DNA of 64,000 nt. Source: Palaemon carinicauda (taxonomy: Eukaryota; Arthropoda; Malacostraca; Decapoda; Palaemonidae). How positions within the stretch are numbered: the first letter of the stretch is position 1; every line of letters begins with the position of its first letter. Positions 56,951-64,000 of the stretch are shown piece after piece. The translations under genes and the position numbers were made by a program. Under the pieces are notes generated by a model, which was given only the letters and a program-made list of their open reading frames with translations, did not search any database and was not told the DNA's origin. The stretch is taken from positions 84,464,219-84,528,218 of the forward strand of contig NC_090728.1 in assembly GCF_036898095.1 (NCBI RefSeq). The letters run 5' to 3'.

Positions 56951-57841
56951 ACCAGAGCATTAATGTATCTATGGATTTCCAAAAGTGCATTAACCTCAAG
57001 ACAATATTTCCTTGGTCGCTCAGACCTTAGACATACGATGTTACCATTATACGTCATTACTTCTAATCATGAACTATGTTAGTGCTTCCTGCCCCCTGCA
57101 GGGAAGAGTCGTATCAGGCTCAGCAAAAGTCTCAAGGTTTGCATAATCCATATGAACAAACCTAGCAATAAAAGAATACAGGTCTCACTGTATACCAGAC
57201 CAGTCAAAGTTTGTATTCTTAATACGAACAAAGGTTTATATAAGCCACCATAGTATCCAAGGCATACAGGCTTAGCTGTATGCAACAACAGACAAGTTTG
57301 TATCTCTGTAGGAACAAAGTATGCATAGGCAGAAAATTTTTTTATTCATGTAAGAACAAAGTTATTTCAATTGTTCTCATGTCAACATGCAATTTATAAA
57401 GGAGTAAATAAATAATGCTCACACATATCTTTATTTAAATTTGGGGTGAAATAAGACTCAAATACCAATCAATTATTTATTGGTAATCAAAAAATTCAAC
57501 ATACATTATATAGTAACACTAAAAATGCTAGTGAATACAAAGAAACATAAAAATGCAGAGGAGACCAGAAATACTTGTTTCACCTGAAAGGCAACCATAA
57601 TTAATGCCACCAAACTGAAAATTTAATAAATTTTCTAATATGCATTTCTGTGAATGACTGTCTTTTCACATTGTGTAAAGAATACATGGCACAAGTGTTA
57701 ACTCTATGTTTCTTCACCTTTAATAACTGGAACAGTCCATATGGTCACCCTGGTGACACTTCACTTTACATGTTGCACTGTAAGGTGTCAACATGTACAC
57801 CCTATACATGACAGTCCCAATCAATTCACTGTTCCTCGCAG
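56951..57841 (-). other. 3' region of DIRS beta copy 5
   Basis: Non-coding, with the minus-strand AATAAA at 57476-57481 and the shared block near 57090-57110. No gene is seen. Confidence 0.65.
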
Positions 57842-59350
57842 CGCTAAGCGACAGGTTTTATCACACTACTGGACACAGCGAGACATCTTCCTTCAGATTC
57901 TCCAGGGACCACACCTTTTGGTAGGTAGCTCGTTCTTGGCGGGAAACATTGGGTCAGGAAAGAGATTCAGTTCTCCCGCTTCTGTGAACTTAATATGGCC
58001 ATCATCCCGAGAAAGGGCCACTATTTCACTAACTCTGGCCCCCAAGGCTAGAGCAAACAAGAATATAACTTTTTGAGTCAGATCTTCCAGAGAGCAGTCC
58101 TCATTGTTCACTCTTGAGGCAAAGTGTAGGACCTTCTCCAAGGACCATGAGATGGGCTTCGGAGGTGCTGCAGGCCTAAGTCTAGCACAGGCCTCAGGGA
58201 TCTTGTTAAAGATTTCATTGGATAAGTCTACTTGGAAGGCGTAAAGCAAAGGTCTAGTCAAGGCTGATTTACACGTTGTTATCTGGTTGGCTGCTAAACC
58301 TTATCCATGAAGGTGGATAAAGAAGGATAAACAGAAATCTGTTGAGATCTCTTTTGGTCTTTTTGCCTTGACAAAAGCAACCCACTTCTTCCAAGACGAC
58401 TCATATTGCCTTCTGGTATATTTAGACTTATAGTCTTCTAAGAAGTCTATACTGTCTTTCGAGATCCCAAACCTTTTCTTAACTGCTAAGGAGAGAAAAT
58501 CATGAGATGAAGGTTTTGGGTTTTCTGTGATAAAGTGAAGACAGTCGACCTCTGTACTTGTTGAGTCAGAACTGGGTCCGGCAGAGAGACCAGCCTCAGC
58601 TGCAATTCCAATATTAGAGGGAACCAATTGCTCGTCAGCCACTTGGGAGCCACTAGGGCCGCTGTCCCCTGCAAGGATCTCAGGTTGTTGAGGACCTTTA
58701 ACAGAAGGTTGGTTAGAGGGAACAGGTAAATTCCGGTCCATATGTTCCAGTCGAGGGACATGGCGTCCACCGCTTCCACTAGAGGGTCCTCGTATGGGGC
58801 CACATAATGAGGTAGCTTTTTGTTGTCGCTCGTCGCGAAGAGGTCGATCTGCAGTTCTGGGACTTGATATAAGATGAAGGAGAATGATCCTGCGTTTAGG
58901 GACCATTCTGACTCTATCGGCGTGAGCCTGGATAGAGCGTCTGCCGTCACATTGCGGACCCCTTGAAGGTGAGCTGCTGATAAGTGCCATCTCTTCTTTT
59001 CCACCAAGCGGAAGATGGCCAACATCACTTGGTTGATTTGGGGCAATCTCGAACCTTGACGATTCAAACATCTCACTATCAGCTCGCTGTCCAGAATCAG
59101 TCTTATGTGGACTGAATGGCGAGGGGACAATTTCTTCAGCGTGAGAAAGACTGCCATGGCCTCCAAAATGTTGATGCGGAAGGTCTTGAATAGAGAGGAC
59201 CAAGTCCCTTGGACTTTCCGTTGGTGAGAGTGACCTCCCCCTCCTTCCTTTGATGCGTCCGTGTGGATGATGACTGAAGGTAGAGGTGGTTGTAGAGGCA
59301 CTGACCTCCTCAGGTTCTTGGCCTTGGACCATGGCTTGAGAAGTGATCAT
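57842..59350 (-). pseudogene. ORF3: tyrosine recombinase, beta copy 5, catalytic end deleted
   Basis: Open from 59350, overlapping ORF2 over about 860 nt, then KKRFGISKDSIDFLEDYKSK and STDFCLSFFIHLHG to a break near 58301. It resumes at 58261 with MTRPLLYAFQ and LGARVSEIVALSR (first catalytic Arg). At about 57870 roughly 300 bp are missing compared with copy 4: the join runs from CTGTGTCCAG directly into the last codons, so HxxR and the Tyr nucleophile are lost. It cannot catalyse recombination. Confidence 0.82.
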
Positions 59351-60321
59351 AGTTGAGTCGATATCGGTCTTCTTAGATCTCTTCGAGCGTTTGATGCATA
59401 TCTTCTCCAGACTCCTGATGCATCCTTTAACTGTGCTCTCAGCACCGGGTCTGTCACTGATGCAAACTGAAGGGAGCCCGGCACTCTCTCCTGTTGGCGT
59501 CTTGATATCCTATTGGATTTCAGTAGTCTCTTGACAGATCCCGCTATCTCTCTCCTCTTCTTTGGTGGAATGGAGAGGCGGAGTGACTGTAAGTTCCAAT
59601 GTATTTAAAGCCATTGAAACTCCTGAGCTGGAGATAGTCGAGACTTTTTGACGCTGATCTTGAATCCCAGATGTTCCAGGAACTGGATCACTTTCTTGGA
59701 TGCTTGCATGCAATCCGTCTCGGATGCTGTCCACACCAGCCAATCGTCCAGGTAGGCTACCACCTGGACACCTTCTGGGCGTAGTTGTTGAACGACTGCA
59801 TCTGCAAGCTTTGTAAAAATCCTTGGGGGTATGTTTAGTCCGAAGGGCATGGCTCTGAAGACGTATTTCTTCTGTAGCCTGAATCCTAGGTAGGAGGAGA
59901 GTTGGCCATTGATTGGAGTATGCATATAGGCATCTGCCATGTCTATGGAGACTGTGTATGCCCGTTTTGGCAGCAGGGTCCTTATGTGTTGAAGGGTCAG
60001 CATCCTGAACTTGTAGTTTTCTATGAACTTGTTGAGTGGCGACAAGTCCAGAATGACTCTGAGTTTGTCTGAGTCCTTCTTAGGAACACAAAACAGCCTT
60101 CCTTTGAATTTGATGGACTTTGCCCTCCTTATCACCCGTTTGCTCAAGAGTTCTCGGGTATATTCTTCCAGGACGGGGGTGGAGTGTTGGAAGAATTGAG
60201 GAAATGATGGTGGAGCCGTCCTCCAGCTCCAACCTAGTCCGTTCTTGATCAGGCTGCGGGCCCAGGTACCGAAGGTCCAGCGATCCCAAAATGATTGGAG
60301 TCTTCCTCCTACCGGAAACAT
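58486..60321 (-). pseudogene. ORF2: reverse transcriptase, RNase H, Dam-like methyltransferase domain, beta copy 5
   Basis: Starts at ATG 60321, just after the gag stop TAA (60325-60323). Reverse transcriptase: LFCVPKKDSDKLRVILDLSP, SIDMADAYMHTPI, AMPFGLNIPPRIF, YLDDWLVWTAS. RNase H: HTDASKEGGGGH (first Gly replaces Trp), LDSELIVRCLNRQGS, VTADALSR. The methyltransferase-like region is QIDLFATSDNKKLPHYVAPY with YLFPLTN (second Pro lost). It ends LMIFSP at 58486. Only stops near 59604 and 59350 interrupt one common frame, so this copy shows the ancestral ORF2 layout best. Confidence 0.85.
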
Positions 60322-60322
60322 C

Positions 60323-62260
60323 TTATTGCTTCGGTTGTCCGGAGGACTTGCTTCCTTGACCGTGCCCTCCCCTACCCCCTCTTCCTCTTGAGGGGTATCT
60401 AGAGGAACCTCTATTTGACTGTCTACCTTTAAGGCGAAAGGTAGTGGTCTGCCTCTCATAGGCGGGAGTAAAGGCTGGTGACTGGGTCACCATCTGCTGG
60501 GATACCATATGGTAGGTGGGTTGGGGTTGTGCCACCATCTGGGGCACCGCAGTCATTGGAAGTTGTTGTCTGGCGGGGCGAGAGGGCAACCTTGGCCTCT
60601 TTGTCTTCCTCTTTGGTTGGGGACCCTCATTCGGGGAAGACTTCCTCTTGGCCGACATACCACATTTTTGGAGAAGATTCCTGTTCTCCGTAGCAGCCTT
60701 GTCGACTATTTCCTTGACCACTTCACTCGGGAAGAGGTCCTTTCCCTAGATATTGGAAGATATCAACTTTCTGGGTTCATGCTTCACCGCAGCCGAAGCA
60801 AACACGAACTCCCTGCAGGCCCTTCTGGCCCTTACGAAGCCATATATGTCCTTGACCAGTGTTGCCAAGTGTGACTTGGCCCCGACCATAAATATGTCTG
60901 GGGATCAATGGTCACTTGCCATTGTCTCCAAGGTAGTCTGGAGGGACAGAGATGCGGCAAGCCTTTCCTTTGTCTCTTGCTCTCTGCGCAAGAGAAAGTC
61001 AGACAACTTAGGGAGATTTTCACTGAACTGGCGTCCAGCAATATCCGCCTCCAACTTCCCGACTGAGAAGGTAAGATGTATTTCCTTCCAGTCCTTGTGA
61101 TCTGTAGGCAGAGCTAGGGATAAGGGTCTACACTCCTCAAGTGTAGGACAAGGTTTCCCAGCTTCTACTGCCTTCATCACTGCCTTGAACCCTTTTTCCG
61201 CAAAGGGAAAGGCCAGTGTAGCTGGAGCAAGAAAAGAAGGGTCTTACTCAGGGCTGGCACTTTAGAGTTAGTGAAGCCCCTGTCTTTCAAACTGGTAGCC
61301 ATTAAAGCCTGAGCTTTTCCATGGTCAAGAACTAAGACCTCTTTCGGCTCTCGCTCCTCCTTAGATACAGGTTCCGCCTTCAGACAGACGAAGCAGTCTG
61401 GATAAGACTCAAAGCTGGGCCAAAAGTCAACATCTTCAATGAAGACGGCTCCCAGCTTCTCTGAAATAAATATCTACTCGTTTGTGATCGGCATGTACTC
61501 TGCATGCCTACAAGGGTTTACTTCAGAACATGAAGGAAGATCCTTCACGTTGAGTCTCTTGTGAGACCCGCGGGATGCTGCGAGCTGATGTATCTCCTTC
61601 CTCAATGCAGCTTCCCTTTCTTCACTGTGCTTCTGAAAATTCTCCATCATTGACATGAGGGTAGACAGGGTTTTCCCCATTTCATCAGATGGAGGACCAG
61701 AGGACCTAGAGGACACTGGTTCTGGGGCTGGAACTGACGAAATAGACACCGATTCGATTTCATCCTCTTCAGTTTCAGGAGCCAAGGTAGACTCCTCTTC
61801 CTGACCTTCCACAAGAAGGTCCTCCGCGGTGTCTTCTGACACCTCTGACATCCTCTCCTCTAGATGGATGTCCTTCATCGCATCTGAGACATCCGTATCT
61901 ACGGAAATCTGGACGCAAGGGATCTCAGGGTGAGGCTGTGGTATGACGGCATCCGCAGATGCCTTAGGGAACAGATAGGCCCGCATCTGCTCATTCGGAA
62001 GGTAAGGCCCCGTGGCGTTCTTCTGGAAGCCATGGACCCATCTACACAGCATAATCCGTGCTGCATCCCTTGACTCCATTGTCTTGGGGTCATCAAAGAC
62101 CTCAGTAACCAAGGCTTTGCATACATTACATACCTGGGGGTCCCAATACTTGAGAGTTCCCCTAGTGATGGAACAGAGGGAGTGTGCCCTGCACTCCTCA
62201 TGGCCGTAGAAGTCCTTGCTCCTGACATTATAGAAGACTCGCAGGTACTTAGGGTGGTCC
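60323..62260 (-). pseudogene. Gag ORF1, DIRS beta copy 5
   Basis: The Cys/His region is degraded: several Cys are replaced by Tyr, and the acceptor CAG reads CAAG. Further on are an acidic region, a predicted coiled coil (EREAALRKEIHQLAAS), LNVKDLPSCSEVNP, FSENLPKLSDFLLRREQETK, RARRACREFVF and a basic cluster KRKTKRPRLPSRP. Here the Gln-rich segment has no stop, unlike copies 3 and 4. Stops lie near 61474, 60905 and 60749, and a frameshift near 61190. The Arg/Gly-rich tail (RGRGGRGGHGQG) ends at TAA 60323. Confidence 0.8.
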
Positions 62261-64000
62261 TCTTGTAAAGAGAGGAAAACAAAATGAGTATGTGGTAGTT
62301 CATCTCACTTGATAAACTATATAAATATTATTAATATTTTGCATTTCATTGCATATAGCTTAGGATAGGCAAGCTAGAAATGAATTAGGAAAGACACATA
62401 CATGTGTTTCCTGTCCAGCCAATTCCTGTGACCTCCCTCAAAATTAAAGCCTAGGGTTATCCTATTCAGGAGGTCGATTAGAAGAGTTCTACCCTGTAAG
62501 GATAGATAAGTGTAACTTAACACTGACTTCCAAAAGGTTTAATAATGAGGGTCATTTGTAACTGATCATCTATCAGTGTATGGAAAGAAATTTCCTTTCC
62601 TTATATAGTATGGTCTCAACAATAGACTGCGCATGGACACACAGAGTATGTTGGAAATTTAACTACTGTATACTTTATACTATAGTTTTCTGTTTGCAGT
62701 ATGATCTATACTGCAAATATACTGGCTACTGTATAGTCATATACTGTAGTTCTAGCCGGTATGTTGCTGGCAAGGCTAGCACCTGGGAGATATTGGCCGG
62801 GAGCTCGCCGGCCGCCGGCAGGTCGCCGGCTGTCGGCGCACTAGTCCAACTGGCGTCTTGCCGGTCAGGGTAGTGGCCGGCAGTCTGAACCCGGCCGGGC
62901 TTTGCCGGCCAAGTCAGTTGTGCCGGCGGCTCGTTGGCTGCCGGCACACAAGTCCAGCCAGCACCTTGCCGGCAAGGGTAGTGACCGGCTGCTGCCGGTT
63001 AGGTTAGTACCCGGCGGCACTAGCCGATAGAGAGAGAAAAAGCAGGGAGTTAAGGATGATGTAAGAGCTCTGTCTTACTGCCTTCCTCCAGAATGAGGGT
63101 TCAAATGGAAGGGGAGAATATATTGTTCAGGCTTCCACCCATCCACAACCATTGCCGGTCTCTGCGGCCACAAATTTGTGAATGGTAGTCCAAGAGAGGA
63201 CTGAAGAACACTCTACAGTAAAGGGATCCTCTGCCGGTAGCCGGCTCAGCCGGCACAGTTCTCCCGGAGCCTTGTGTCCATAAGGGAAAGCTGAGCGACT
63301 AGGCCACTACAAGCAGAAGCCCGAGCCGGCCCTACAACCTGCCGGCAAGCGGTGAAATTGTAGGATGACTGCCAAAGGTTTGCGATGGCTAGGCCATCCC
63401 TAAAGGATAGAGGGGGGAAGGGAAAAGGGTCCTGTATGAGGTGTGGAAGGAGCCAGCAGGGTTGCCGGTCCTACCACACCCTGAAGAAACTCTGTTTGAG
63501 TATCGCCGCCATCCTAGGTGGCAGGGGAATATCTATTCTCCAGCCTAGGGTCTGCCAATACAGTTAAGGGGCCGGCAGCAATCTTGCCACCACTTCTAAA
63601 AAGAGAGACAGAGTTCCTGTGCCACCGCCATCCTAGGCGGCAGAAGAATGTCCTGCAAGCACAGGACTAGCCTACTAGACCACAGGGAGAAGGTGGTAAT
63701 ATCATATAACCCCTTCAGGTGCGGTTTAGGGAGGTCTAGCCTCCTATGCCGGCAGCATAATCCAACAGGAATGACTATTCACCCTGCCGGCCAGCTGCCG
63801 GCACAAGACTATCTACTCTGAGGTTCTGACCGAAACCTAAAACCTGCCATCTGCGGCTAAGGGAAGGGACAGAAAACCCTAGCCTAGTCCTGCCTGAATG
63901 ACAACTCGAGGCACGACCAACTAGGGTTTTAGCCTAAGGCTACACTAAGAGGGAAGGAGGGATTACCCTTAAATCTCCACTGGAGACGAGTATCCCTTTA
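62261..64000 (-). other. Leader of beta copy 5 (partial)
   Basis: Non-coding leader preceded on the minus strand by sequence outside the window. It ends with a pyrimidine tract before gag. Confidence 0.6.
62755..63590. repeat. GCCGGC-rich block in leader, copy 5
   Basis: Dense GCCGGC motifs, thickest at 62755-63030, with irregular units related to those of copy 4. No array of fixed period is seen. ORFs across it reflect composition only. Confidence 0.8.

Larger units (their letters stand above)
56420..64000 (-). mobile_element. DIRS retrotransposon, family beta, copy 5 (runs off window)
   Basis: Read on the minus strand from beyond 64000: leader with GCCGGC block, gag, ORF2, ORF3, 3' region, internal complementary region, right repeat and right end (AAAA plus CGG in plus-strand terms at 56420). 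The left repeat lies outside the window. ORF2 keeps reverse transcriptase, RNase H and the methyltransferase-like region in a single frame, but the recombinase has lost its catalytic end. Confidence 0.9.

Overview
This window is eukaryotic and consists almost entirely of nested transposable elements. I recognise no host gene. The density of DIRS-type (tyrosine-recombinase) retrotransposons, together with BEL/Pao and Gypsy LTR elements, CR1-like and I-like LINEs, a pogo/Tigger DNA transposon and long (TA)n/(CT)n/(CA)n microsatellites, fits an arthropod, most probably a decapod crustacean. The taxon is inferred from repeat content only.

Layout. 1-7882: two head-to-head copies of a DIRS family called alpha here (minus copy 1-1656, plus copy 1657-7882), followed by AT-rich sequence. 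8440-9005: a fragment resembling a LINE ORF1, fused to a second DIRS family (beta). Beta copy 1 is at 9006-13809. 13835-14440: a roughly 76-bp minisatellite. 14537-21385: a complete LTR retrotransposon on the minus strand, with 1.8-kb LTRs, a 5-bp target duplication CAATA, a tRNA-Tyr-like primer site, one gag-like ORF and no pol. 21386-22850: decayed BEL/Pao gag. About 23040-43192: a Gypsy-type element cut into three pieces by DIRS beta copy 2 (23763-30339) and by a minus-strand CR1-like LINE (31031-42525). That LINE is itself split by DIRS beta copy 3 (31540-40236). The Gypsy protease is then interrupted at 43193 by DIRS beta copy 4 (43193-55198), which carries an I-like LINE fragment in its recombinase gene and a Tigger element in its 3' region. 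55199-56419: AT-rich sequence with a 264-bp compound microsatellite. 56420-64000: DIRS beta copy 5 on the minus strand, running off the window.

How beta works. Comparing the five copies gives a full DIRS-1-like design. Inverted terminal repeats of about 340 bp have unequal outer extensions. Next come a leader of about 2 kb with a fast-changing GCCGGC-rich block and a likely 3' splice site, then gag with an N-terminal Cys/His region. A polyprotein of reverse transcriptase, RNase H and a Dam-like methyltransferase domain follows. A tyrosine recombinase ORF overlaps it in another frame. At the 3' end there is an internal complementary region whose two halves are the reverse complements of the left and right ends. 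At both insertions where the target frame can be read, the T counts fit conservative recombination of a T6 circle junction into a short T-run, with no target duplication. Every copy has disabling lesions; copy 3 is the most complete.

Alpha differs in layout: its reverse transcriptase, RNase H, methyltransferase-like and recombinase regions lie in one reading frame.
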